Assembly: GCA_034190875.2 (NCBI GenBank)
Contig: CM067350.1
Coordinates: 20,647,855 to 20,711,854 of the forward strand
DNA from: Urechis unicinctus
Lineage: Eukaryota > Annelida > Polychaeta > Xenopneusta > Urechidae
DNA: 64,000 bases
Reading direction: 5' to 3'
Positions 53,995-64,000 of this stretch are shown here, piece after piece. Numbering within the stretch: the stretch's first letter is position 1; every line of letters begins with the position of its first letter. Below the pieces are notes generated by a model, which ran no database searches, was not told where the DNA came from, and worked only from the letters and a program-made list of their open reading frames with translations. Position numbers and translations under genes: made by a program.

Positions 53995-54810
53995 AAGCTC
54001 ATTCAACGCCTCATAGAGTGGGCTGATCGCATAGGGCAGCCAGTCATTACTTGATCAGCGCTCGAGGCATCTCCTTCTTCAGCCGCAGCTTGCACATGTG
54101 TGTTCACAACCTTTGCCACAGCTATAATGCCTCCTTGCAGGGCGTGCTGAATCTATTGGAGGACGAAATCATGGTTCCTCGAACTGCGTCGAATCTCTGG
54201 GTTAAGCCGCACCTCTTTCAGCCTGTTACAGTTACCCGGCTTCATCAGTTTCTGCAACAGGCTTTCTTTCGTGTCAACGTCCATACACTGCTGTAAAAGG
54301 TCATGAAGCCAACTTAGGGTGGATCGGGGGTCCTTCGCTCTCAGCACGTTTGGCTGAATTGTAAAGCTAAGTTTAGACTGTTGGGGAGGAGGGTGTATGT
54401 GGCCCACTTACAGCACACATCATCCATCCCCAAAGTATGCTGCAGTAAGCCCGCTCTTGTTCCTCGTTATCTCTCTCGTAATCGTCGTATGTAGATTTAA
54501 GTTGCTATACAACTGGGACGATGGCGTCCATAGAGACCGTGAGGGAGGCCATTGTTTGATGACTTGTCTGCGTGATCTGGCCTGGATCGTTTCTTCTAAG
54601 GTTTAGAAGGTTGCGCAATGACGTCTTTGGTAGCCTTGTGCAGCTGTGTATTGCTGCGTCTTTTGGAAGATTTTCCATTTTCTTTGATGATTTCCTTCCT
54701 GGTTTACTCAGAAACGGCAAAAGATTCCTGACGGGACTCCTCTGTATATCGCGCGATGATACGTCATACTGAGCTTGAGATGAGCCACAGGTAATAATCA
54801 TGGACGCCAT
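53995..54810 (-). pseudogene. Decayed retroelement gag-like ORF, copy 2
   Basis: This is the duplicate of the minus-strand gag-like remnant at 39070-39871. The N-terminal frame is 101 codons here (54505-54810) because it lacks the stop seen in copy 1, but the next frame is cut to 84 codons (54153-54407) by a CAA-to-TAG-type change after DFVLQ. So each duplicate has a different breaking mutation, which means both kept decaying after duplication. The remarks on family identity at copy 1 apply. Confidence 0.4.
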
Positions 54811-56126
54811 GATGTCACCTACAAAGTGTAAATTTGTTCACCAATGACACAGCTCCTCATTTACTACACAGACTGCAATAAAACACTGCTCATAATATAA
54901 TGATAATTGGTCGCCCAGAAAAGCCTCAAGAGTTCAAAAGCGCAAATCAGACAATTTGACATAGATAATCAGCTTTGTAAGTCAATGCCATTTTAATTTT
55001 CCACCGTAACCTACTTATGATTTCTGAATAGGAAAGTATTATGCTGTGTGATGCCTCGAAGTGTTATGTACTGGGCATATCACGGAGAGTCCAATTATTT
55101 GCATATAGGGATAAAGATACACACAGTCAGGCGCAACATGGCAATTCATGTTCACTAAACTTCTAAGATAAGGATACCATCATGTGTTCAATGAGGTATT
55201 AGAACTTCGCCATTCACGTTTCCATTCATGATATAATTAAATGGTGCACAGTGGAATTATATCTTAGCTAACATAAGATGGCAGTCAATTACCCAAATCT
55301 CCTGGTACACTGTGCTTTCTATATTTATAAGTATTTTAGACGCAGCGTTGTAACGTTTTAGCCCGTATGGGCTCTCTTTATGAATTTATCTGTAATATTT
55401 ACCATTGTGTGAGGTTATCAGAAGGGATGAGCTGTCGTGTTGGGAGATATCATTGTAGAATTCTATTCCCCAGCTGTCAGTAAATTCAAATTCCAACTGA
55501 TATTTTAACGGTGCGTTATTGGCCTTTATACTTATCAACTCCATGAAAACCTCCGTAATCTATACGTACGACCATTGTATCTGCGCACCAATAACAGTCT
55601 TATGGTTTCTAGCTTATACCCGTTTATATATGGTATGATATTCCATCACCATAAGGAAAGCCCTTGCAGGTTATTTAATCGTTTGAACATATTGTTCAGG
55701 GGCAGTATTGTTATTTCGAGAAATATGATTCTTTGTAGTGCAAAATGGTCGTGTTTGTCCTTTTCCCGAATGCCATTCTCATATTAGTGTTGTCAAAGGA
55801 AGCTTGAAAACCTGATGTATAAGGTATAAGGCCCGTCATATATTAAATTCATTGCCAAGGTAAATAGTACAATGGTAATGATTATAGTCGCATCAAGTCG
55901 TAACCCAGACGTTATAGCAACACCCATATGTTTACCGTCCAGCTTAGTTTATATTGTTCATTATTATTATTGGTAGCTTAGACTATCGACATGTAGTGCC
56001 AAAGAACCGTCAAAGCTCTGATTAATGCACGCTCCCTCCAATATGAGGGATGAAATATCACAAGTGGTTAGTGTATGCATTAAACGAGGCATGCAAAGCT
56101 AATAAGCGTAAAGCTCAAGCATTCAT
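54811..56126. other. AT-rich DNA inside duplication copy 2
   Basis: Counterpart of 39872-41126. No gene recognised. Confidence 0.5.
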
Positions 56127-58204
56127 TATGTTTTGGTAGGTTCCAGCAAATGTGTGTTAATTCATCGGGTTTACTAACTTGACATATAAAAATAAATTGA
56201 TGTACCGCTGCAGGATGTCGTCACATGAAGTGATAAATTCTTTAAAATCAAACCTGGTCGTTGTTATTGAGTTAAATACTGTAACTTCTTATTCAACAAT
56301 CCAATAATCAAATTATCTGTGCACTTCTCTTGTGTCCCATGTTCTTTGGAGCCATCGCATGCCGTGTGCCACGTCACCGGATAATGACACAGCTTTATTC
56401 TCACCAATGGGCCTTGACAATAAAAACGGTCTTAACAAAACCTATCTACAACCTCAATGTTGTACTCCAATATCAATGATCCAATCAATGATGCCCGACG
56501 CTCATTAATATAATGTGCTTGAAAAATGGGAGGCAATGAGATTAATTTCTCAAATTGAAAACAATATGCAGGGATGGGTGCTTTGGTGGACTGCCATATC
56601 GAAACACGCGTCGGAAATACATCGAGAAATTACCTTTATATTCTTACTTCCAACAAATGATACTTTTGCTCGGCTTGTGACGTATAATGTTTGTTAAACA
56701 CTGTACCGCATGTTTTCAGGCGTTATTTACATATGTCAGTGCCCGTTATGTGCTTGTACAGTTAACCTGAGTAAATCAGATTGCATTTGCTCATTATTAA
56801 GTCCGACAGAATGTGTATGTGAACGGGGCATCAGTTTAGGGTTTGTCATGATTAAAACCACGAAGTCGATCTATATCGCAAATATGGCATAATGTTAGGA
56901 GACAATGAAGACACGAAGTGCGAACTATGGTAGCTTAAATTACATCGTGCAGGAGCGATTTTCAGAATTGCAAAGTCAGTATAATTATGCGTTAAGGTGA
57001 GGATGTTGTAGACTGGCCCCGAGAATCTCACATCCACAAATAACTGTGCATGTCCCCGTGACTATCCGGGTCAATAGTTATTTTCTATGGATCATAACCC
57101 AAAACTCTATACAGTATGTAAAACAACACCGCAGTCACAATAAATACCTCCTAAGCACTTTGTGTATCTACGACATAACGGTATTTCCATTCCTACCAAA
57201 TACCTATACCTTATTATTGTATCTAATAAATGAGTTGCGGTCAGGGTTCTGTAGACTCACCTTAAGTTATTGTATCTGCTGGGTTAGGAATCAATTGATA
57301 TGGCCTTCTTTTTAAATGAGCCTCATATTCATGTGGTAAGTTAAATGGACCGCTGTCATATTCATGATCCGCACACAATAAAGACGCATGACGATTGAAG
57401 GAGTAATGAGTCGAGAATTTGGGAGTTTATAGCTGTGCTAAGGGGTTTCACCTAAAGCTCCTCCCGGGGACATGTGTAAAGTCGCCATCTGGGAGCAGCG
57501 TGTTGCTTTATTAAAGCATCATTAAATACTACATGGAATTCTCTGATTTATTCGGGATCTCCTCGACCTATCAGATGACTCCATATCTTTACTGTCTCCG
57601 AGCCCCTAGATGTCAGATCAGCAGTCCGATGTGCTTTTGTTGACTTCATGGTATCGTCGTCTAATGGCGGGCGTGTATTGCATCTAGTTTCATAATCACC
57701 ACACCGCTTGTCGGAGTGAGCCCTGTAGGTGTAGATATACACTCCATCGTGTTATCCCAAAACAATAACAAAGTATTGTTTCCATCTCAAAAAGGCCCCT
57801 TCGAATATTTATATGTTTCCTGGTAGCCACATTAAAATGGACTAAACGCCAGATCACAAATATTATATAGATGTGCAAAATATGTAACAATGTTGGCATA
57901 GTCTTATTGCTATGGAATTTAACTCTCTCATGCCTTACCGATTGACCGCCTTCCAATAATGATAACATGATTTGAATGTCCATCCTGCCGTCATCTTCCA
58001 ATAGCCCCGAATGACAATGTAACAAAGTCTATTCTGCTGTGTATATCGCGGATGGTGCACTTATTGATAGAAGGCCATAAATATATAAAGCGATTATTCA
58101 TGTTTACCACACGTCTGACATTAGAACACTATACCACATAAAATGTGTCCTTTCTGCACCTTACATTGTTGTTATGCACATAAGTTGAAAGATAATATTT
58201 TGGG
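56127..58204. other. AT-rich DNA present only in duplication copy 2
   Basis: The left part of a 2.8-kb stretch (56127-58926) missing from copy 1. I see no motif, repeat or convincing open frame in it. The junction words on both sides end in TT, consistent with a microhomology deletion in copy 1. Confidence 0.5.
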
Positions 58205-58574
58205 CACAAAGGGCTTTGCTCATTTTTTCTATACACATGTTTTCATTCATGGCTATATCAGAGAGTCTTAAGTGGCACTATATTTCAGCTAACATATAAA
58301 TAGGCAATTATACAAGGTATCCTATAACACTGCATTTTCCAAATTTAAAAGCGTTTGAGACAAAAGACGCAACGCTTTAATCCATATGGGCTCTCTAAGG
58401 TAATCCACCTGAAATATTGCCCATTATGTGCGGGTCTTACAGAAAGGTAAATTGTCGTTATGGGCGTTATCATAGTAGGTTTATAATCCCATGTGGTCAG
58501 TTAATTCAAGTTCTAACTGATATTCATACCATTTCATTATTAACCTTTATTATGAATACTGTCCTATGAACCTC
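58205..58574. repeat. Diverged older copy of the 55180-55560 segment
   Basis: Shared words in the same order include CATTCATG, TATATTTCAGCTAACATA (TATATCTTAGCTAACATA in the relative), TATGGGCTCTCT, TGATATT and AACCTCC. The two are clearly homologous but far more diverged than the two main duplicates. This shows that the locus was duplicated at least once before the recent event. Confidence 0.7.
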
Positions 58575-58799
58575 AGGCCCGTAGCCAGGGGGGTTCGAGG
58601 GGTTCGAACGAACCGCCTACTTTGCCCAGAAAGGTCAGCCTTACTCTAGCGCATTTGTGTATATGTAGATATATCATGTGTCGATGGTGCCTTTAATAAT
58701 GGTCTTATAGCGCATCAGTATGAGCCAGGAGATATGTCCACTATTGAGGGGAAAAGAACTCCCCCCCCCCTCCCCACTTAAAATCCTGGCTACGGTCCT
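58575..58799. mobile_element. Short MITE, hAT-like (225 bp)
   Basis: It has 15-bp terminal inverted repeats, AGGCCCGTAGCCAGG at 58575-58589 and CCTGGCTACGGTCCT at 58785-58799, with one mismatch. It is flanked by the direct repeat GAACCTC (58568-58574 and 58800-58806), which is 8 bp if the preceding T is counted. An 8-bp target duplication and C(A)GG-type ends suit hAT elements, hence the tentative label. There is no coding capacity. Inside are a palindrome near 58602 and a run of 11 or more C. The diverged relative has no insert here in the recent duplicates, so the insertion postdates the older duplication. Confidence 0.8.
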
Positions 58800-58806
58800 G
58801 AACCTC

Positions 58807-58926
58807 CTTTATCTATACTCTGGAGTCAGTTTACAGGCAACAATTGTGTGATATTGCCTAGCAACATCAAATCAATCCAATGTTGGTACTGTGTGTGGAA
58901 GAACTAATATCATAAATACGACCTTC
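58807..58926. other. Short stretch after the MITE
   Basis: It continues the diverged older copy (AACCTCC...ATCTATAC resembles 55554-55565) and then becomes unique until the duplication resumes at 58927. Confidence 0.4.
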
Positions 58927-59773
58927 TTGTAGACGTAAACAACCTATGCAGTGCTTTGCAGGGAAATTACTCGGACGCATAGGATGCTTATGAACGCTAA
59001 AGTGAGTATAATGACAGCGGTGTCCATGGTGTTTGCAATATACCCTGCGGCATAGTACATATGTATGTAACCATAACACTCAGTTTGCCTCCTTAAATCG
59101 ACTCGTAAAAGACCACACACGCACATATCAGATTCACGTTCTCATCTTATTCGGTATAAGCGGCAGTGTGTTCCGTTAGTAACCTTTGCTGACGATAGTA
59201 CTGATTTGATACAAGATCAGTCATCGATATTTTGGCCTTGATGGAGGCTAATGACTCAATGAAGTTGTTGACCACATTGTGCTTCACCAAATCACAACGT
59301 ATCTAACGCATTTATCATGCATATTATAGAACATTGTAACCCATGATAAATGATATTCAATATATGTTGGCACCAATGCAAGTGACATACTTGAGTAAAT
59401 TTGCTGCATAACTTTGCAATTGGTTCCAGCGTCAAACGTATTGATAGCAGATGTACTGTGAGCAACATGCAATCTGTTAAATACACCCAAACAAAATAAT
59501 CAGGTATGTTTGGTGCACTTGATTTAGGTCACAAGTACATTATTGATATCGAATGTATTCACGATTATCACTTAATAGCACATTCAACAACATACTTGCA
59601 TTTGCAAAGATCAGTTTGACACATGCCAATTATAACAAGCATGCACGATAGCTCATCGCATAAAACGTATTGCACCCCCGAATCTGGCAGTTTGAGTCAA
59701 ATAAGCCCAGAACTAGAACAGTTCTATAAGGGGTTGCTGTACGTTTTATACGATTAGCTATCATGCATGTTTG

Positions 59774-59774
<1 letters not shown>
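58927..59774. repeat. Segmental duplication, copy 2, right part
   Basis: Nearly identical to 41128-41989, with a handful of substitutions. It ends at the second TA tract, as copy 1 does. Confidence 0.9.
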
Positions 59775-59865
<91 letters not shown>

Positions 59866-59870
59866 ATATT
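59775..59870. repeat. (TA)n microsatellite, second copy
   Basis: About 96 bp of alternating T and A with TTTA interruptions near 59851 and 59870. The left flank matches copy 1 and the right flank does not. Confidence 0.95.
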
Positions 59871-61284
59871 TATACAAGTCCGACCATTTTGGTACAATTC
59901 ACCAACCATCTTGGCCCATACTTACATTTTGGCCGATGATCATGGGGCCAAAATAGTCAGCGTCATCCCATAGGCTTACACAGCTGCGCTTCCCCCAAAA
60001 AATCGTAACTTTATTTGCTTCTACTCCTCCTAAGGTTGGAATCTTATTATTCGGGATAACTATCCACTTTTTTTCTTGGCGTTAAATGCATTTGCCTGAA
60101 TTTACATTTTGGCCTAAACGACCATTTTGGCCATGTTGAATAATCGGTCATTATATGGCTTTGTTCGATGTATATTTGCTCCAAACTTATATTCATGATT
60201 TGTGTGACTTTTAACTTCAATGAACAATTCTTTGTTTTAAATTATCGCTTGAAATGAAAAAACATACAAATTTTGAATGAATATATAAATCAGCAGATTA
60301 AAGAATAACGGGCGGCACACGCTCAAATATCTTTACGGAAGGATATAAAAAAAATGGCGATTGTACTGGGAAATCCGTGGTTGTAAGTCTTTGTCAACTC
60401 ATTTTGGGTGTTTTTTTCTCAGTACATATCCGTCTGATAATGTTTAATTTAGATAAATAAGAACAAATGTAGTTCTTAAGCTGGGAATTCTAGAAGCAGA
60501 TCAACATTTAAAATGTTTTGAGAATCTCACTGAAATGAAATACCGGTTTTTTCGATCTATGATGTGTAAAGTTTCGAGTAATCAATGAAAGCATATTGTA
60601 TCAACGGACTGTTTTTATCAAGTGATTAATTAAAAAGATTGTTCTGTGTTATCAGTTTGCTCGTGTCGTAAAATCCAAATGTTCCCACTAACGCACCCGC
60701 GGGCTCAAGCTGAGGTATATTTTGGGATTGTAACTATTCCAGCCTGCCATACCTCGTGGAATTTCCGGTACACGAGCGAACATAAACAAGACGATCGGTC
60801 AGCCATGACAATTTTACACGCAGTTTCCATGTGATTCTCGCTCGGTCAGTATGATTCTAACGTTTATAGATTGAATATCATTCATGTAACAATGAACGTT
60901 ATTGTTGCGGAAAGAAATTTCATGTACGACAAATTACGAAATACCCGTAGTTTACAGTGGTTAGCGAGCTTCACCGGGCAGTTCCGCACGTGGGCTCTAC
61001 CGTTTCACACTCACACTTTCCGATCACGAACACCATTCCAAGGGCCAACAATACCCAGATACCATGTTAATGTGACTAGATGCCTGCAGGGTTGGATAGA
61101 TCTATCGATTACCAATGATTTTTTTTTAAATGTATTTCCTTACGTTCATTAAACCGTATCGACTATTGCCTACGGCTTTTGCTGTCATCTGTCAGATGTA
61201 AACATTGCCTAATCGGTAATCCGCTCCGGTATCACAATAACCCAAACAGACTTCAGACTTTATGCCCTGTAACTAACAATGTTG

Positions 61285-61337
61285 TATGGTGGACTATGAC
61301 ACTAGCCACCCCTAGCCTAGTGTCATAGTACACCATA
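61285..61337. repeat. 21-bp near-perfect inverted repeat
   Basis: The left arm 61285-61305 and right arm 61317-61337 are complementary at 20 of 21 positions, with an 11-nt loop (CCACCCCTAGC). It could fold as an RNA or DNA hairpin. It is shorter than most MITEs, and no target duplication is evident. Confidence 0.8.
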
Positions 61338-62370
61338 TAAGTTATAACTACTCTGGTGGTAGTGCGTTAGTGGGGTGGGGTTACTCTTTCAATGTTTTTT
61401 CAAAGGTTGAAGATTGATAATTTGCTCTCAACATTCTTGAATAATATACTTACTTGCATCAGTAATGTGACCTTTAACCTACCTTCTAGTACTTTTATTG
61501 GACATGGAAATAGCATGATCTGCTAATATTATGTATCATTGTAATACACTAAAACATGAATTCTTTATTACATTCCTATAAGTTTGATTATGTGTTATAT
61601 GATAGTCACAACTTTTGTTATCAATAAGTCAGGATAATGATCCTATCTGTATCTCAATAATAGCTATCCAAAACAAACTGTGCTAGTTTTTTTAGCTGCC
61701 AGCCAAGTTCAACAGTGGCTTGCCAAATAATTAGAACCTAGGTGGGTTTTTGAAGTCCAGAGCCTCTTTTGTCAGGGTATCTGCCACATCAATATTGGTA
61801 GTAAAATTGTTGTCAAATGTTCAATGTTCAATAGTACAATCACATCATTTGAATATGTCATGCATAAGCTATAAATGCCATGGTCATCTGTCAGTTAGTC
61901 TTAAACGCTGTGCATCTGATCTAGTGTTGATAGGGGTATTAAGCATATCTGAAATCCCAAATCACACATGACACAGTACAGTTTTGCCCTGTCAATCTGT
62001 CTGCTTGTAAACGTTTGGTGTCACATTTTCTTAATAATGCAAGTCACTCATATATTGATTGTGACATTATTGAAAAAACATTTCTTAGCTATGTTAACCA
62101 AATAGGGAATACCTGTCTCAAATTAAACATGAACCACTCTTATATTGATTATCGCTTACAAAGTAAATATCAGCGCTGCATGACCTTTTGTTCCTGAGTG
62201 ATTTACTCAATGGGGAATAATTCTTGATGGCACGTTTTCTTATAATGCAAGCTTGCAACTTCACATTGACCAAATCTTGCAAACTTTAACTCATAGCTTT
62301 ATGGCTCTTGACCTCTGACTTGCTAAATAAAAGCAAATTAAAATTGCTTGTTCCAGGAAAATGTAGCTAA

Positions 62371-62415
62371 GTTATTATTATTATTATTATCTACATTACT
62401 GACAGTAATGTAGAT
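62371..62415. repeat. (ATT)n tract joined to a 27-bp perfect palindrome
   Basis: A short TTA/ATT run (62372-62389) leads directly into ATCTACATTACTG-A-CAGTAATGTAGAT (62389-62415), a palindrome with 13-bp arms and a single central base. It lies about 120 bp before the minisatellite. Confidence 0.9.
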
Positions 62416-62532
62416 GAAGCCACATGACCTACTCACTATTCTACATAATGAGTTGCATGTGCAATATTAAGGTCCATGTGCTTAACCACCATGAAAACAA
62501 ATTTTATGTTAATGGTAAATTCACAACTTCGT

Positions 62533-64000
62533 CAATATTGTGGTTTCATCAGTTTTGTGGCTTTACAATATTGTGGCTTCACCAATATTGTGGCTTCACA
62601 AATACTGTGGCTTCAATAATATTGTGGCTTCATCAATATTGTAGTTTTACCAATGTTGTGACTTAACCAGTGTTGTGGCTTTACCAATATTGAGGCTTCA
62701 CAAATACTGTGGCATCACCAATGTTGAAGCTTCACTAGTGTTGTGTTTTCACCAATGTTGTGGCTTCACCAATTCTGTGGCTTCATCAATATTTTGGCTT
62801 CACCAGTGTTGTGGCTTCACCAGTGTTGTGGCTTTACCAATATTGAGGCTTCACAAATACTGTGGCATCACCAATGTTGTGGCTTCACCAGTGTTGTGTT
62901 TTCACCAATGTTGTGGCTTCACCAATACTGTGGCTTCATCTATATTTTGGCTTCACCAATGTTGTGGCTTCACCAGTGTTGTGGCTTTACCCTTATTGTG
63001 GGCTTTACTGTGGCAAATACTGTGGCTTCACCAGTGTTGTGTTTTCACTAATGTTGTTGCTTCACCAATACTGTGGCTTCATTAATATTTCGGCTTCAAC
63101 ATTGTTGCGGCTTCTATAGTGTTGTGGATTTAATGATATTGTGGCTTCATCAATATTGTGACTTCACCAATATTGTGGCTTTACCAATATTGTTGCTTTA
63201 AAAAAACTGTGGCATCACCAATGCTATGGCTTCATAACATTTTAGCTTCAACATTGTTGTGGCCTCACCAGTGTTATGGATTCAATGATATTGTGGCTTC
63301 ATCAATATTGTGACATAAATATTGTGGCTTCACCAATACTTTGGCTTCACCAAATGTTGTGGCTTCATTAATACTGTGGCTTCACCAATATTGTGACTTC
63401 ATCAATATTGTGGCTTTATACATCTGTGGCTTTTCCAATACTGTGGCATCATCAATATCGTGACTTAACCAATATTGTGGCTTCACCAATACTGTGGCTT
63501 CATCAATTTCTTGACTTCAACAGTGTTGTGGCTTCACCAGTGTTGTGGCTTCACCATTGTTGCGGCTTCACCAGTGTTGTGGATTCAATGATAATGTGGC
63601 TTCATCAATATTGTGACATCAATATTGTGGCTTCACCAATACTGTGGCTTCACCAATGTTGTGGCTTCACCAATACTTTGGCTTCACCAATATTGTGGCT
63701 TCACTAATACTTTGGCTTCACCAATATTGTGGCTTCATCAATATTGTGGCTTTACCAATTCTGTGGCTTCTCCAATACTGTAGCTTCATCAATATTTTGG
63801 CTTCACCAATGTTGTGGCTTCACCAGTGTTGTGGCCTTACCAATATTGAGGCTTCACAAATACTGTGGCTTCACCAATATTTGTGGCTTCACAAGTGTTG
63901 TGGCTTTACCAATATTGTGGCTTTACCAATATTGTGGCTTCACAAATAATGTGGCATCACCAAAGTTGTGGCTTCACCATGTTGTGTTTTCACCAATGTT
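62533..64000. repeat. 17-bp minisatellite, ~86 copies, runs off the window
   Basis: Head-to-tail copies of a 17-bp unit, consensus AATATTGTGGCTTCACC, with frequent changes at a few positions (AATACTG, AGTGTTG, AATGTTG; CTTCATC, CTTCACA, CTTTACC). A nine-unit higher-order repeat of 153 bp is visible: 62691-62843 and 62844-62996 agree at all but about eight to ten bases, while neighbouring single units differ more. Because 17 is not a multiple of 3, all three plus frames read the same 17-residue peptide cycle (LWLHQYCGFTN...), which gives stop-poor frames of up to 136 codons. These are by-products of the repeat; I see no start context or flanking coding sequence. The array continues beyond 64000. 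Confidence 0.95.

Larger units (their letters stand above)
53037..56126. repeat. Segmental duplication, copy 2, left part
   Basis: Nearly identical to 38096-41126. Differences include a 7-bp loss near 53983, scattered substitutions, and 56 bp at 55239-55294 that copy 1 lacks. The same 56-bp stretch is recognisable in the older relative at about 58260, so copy 1 lost it. Confidence 0.9.
59871..62532. other. AT-rich DNA, no gene recognised
   Basis: No protein family is visible on either strand. The words CATTTTGGCC/GGCCAAAAT recur loosely at 59880-60140. Two palindromes (61285-61337 and 62389-62415) are listed separately. Confidence 0.5.

Noticed and set aside
62675..63085. 136-codon frame with LWLHQYCGF-like repeats
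   Set aside because: Generated by the 17-bp repeat, whose period makes all three frames equivalent; no start context or neighbouring exon.
62533..64000. CRISPR-like array
   Set aside because: Units are contiguous and there are no unique spacers; it is a plain minisatellite.

Overview
The window is AT-rich eukaryotic DNA, most likely from an aquatic invertebrate (a mollusc-like genome is my guess from the mix of elements). The evidence is a Ty3/Gypsy LTR retrotransposon nested in a non-LTR (LINE-type) reverse transcriptase, a short MITE, long TA microsatellites, a 17-bp minisatellite and large duplications. I see no operon structure, no ribosome-binding-site spacing and no long open frames outside the transposons. 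I could not recognise any host protein gene, tRNA or rRNA; the only convincing protein-coding sequence belongs to retroelements.

Layout. Positions 1-13738 are single-copy-looking AT-rich DNA with only tiny local repeats. Positions 13739-37216 are a head-to-tail array of four units (A-D, 5472, 5904, 6059 and 6043 bp). Type-specific blocks alternate A/C versus B/D, units A and B are nearly identical in their middle, and B and C in their last third, so the units form a mosaic. Unit D carries a 124-bp segment from its own first part, pasted back inverted. Just right of the array (37628-38026, minus strand) is a gag-like fragment with a broken zinc knuckle.

Positions 38096-41989 and 53037-59774 are two copies of one segment containing a decayed minus-strand retroelement gag. 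Both end at a (TA)n tract. The second copy has 2.8 kb that the first lacks, including an older diverged repeat and a hAT-like MITE with a visible target-site duplication. Between the two copies lies a nest: a dead LINE reverse transcriptase (43909-44173 and about 51711-52393) split by two tandem Gypsy elements (44174-51707) that share the middle LTR. Both Gypsy copies lack the end of the reverse transcriptase and nearly all of RNase H, and copy 2 also lacks the primer-binding site and the start of gag. Copy 2 still has one uninterrupted 459-residue integrase-containing frame with all catalytic residues. A GC-rich block of about 310 bp sits between the LINE remnant and the second duplicate.

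The right end (59871-64000) is AT-rich DNA with two perfect or near-perfect palindromes, followed by a 17-bp minisatellite with a nine-monomer higher-order repeat that runs off the window. Nothing here works together as a pathway. The interest is in genome dynamics: tandem amplification, conversion-like mosaicism, nested insertion and microhomology deletions. Some single-base indels in the Gypsy copies may be assembly errors rather than biology.
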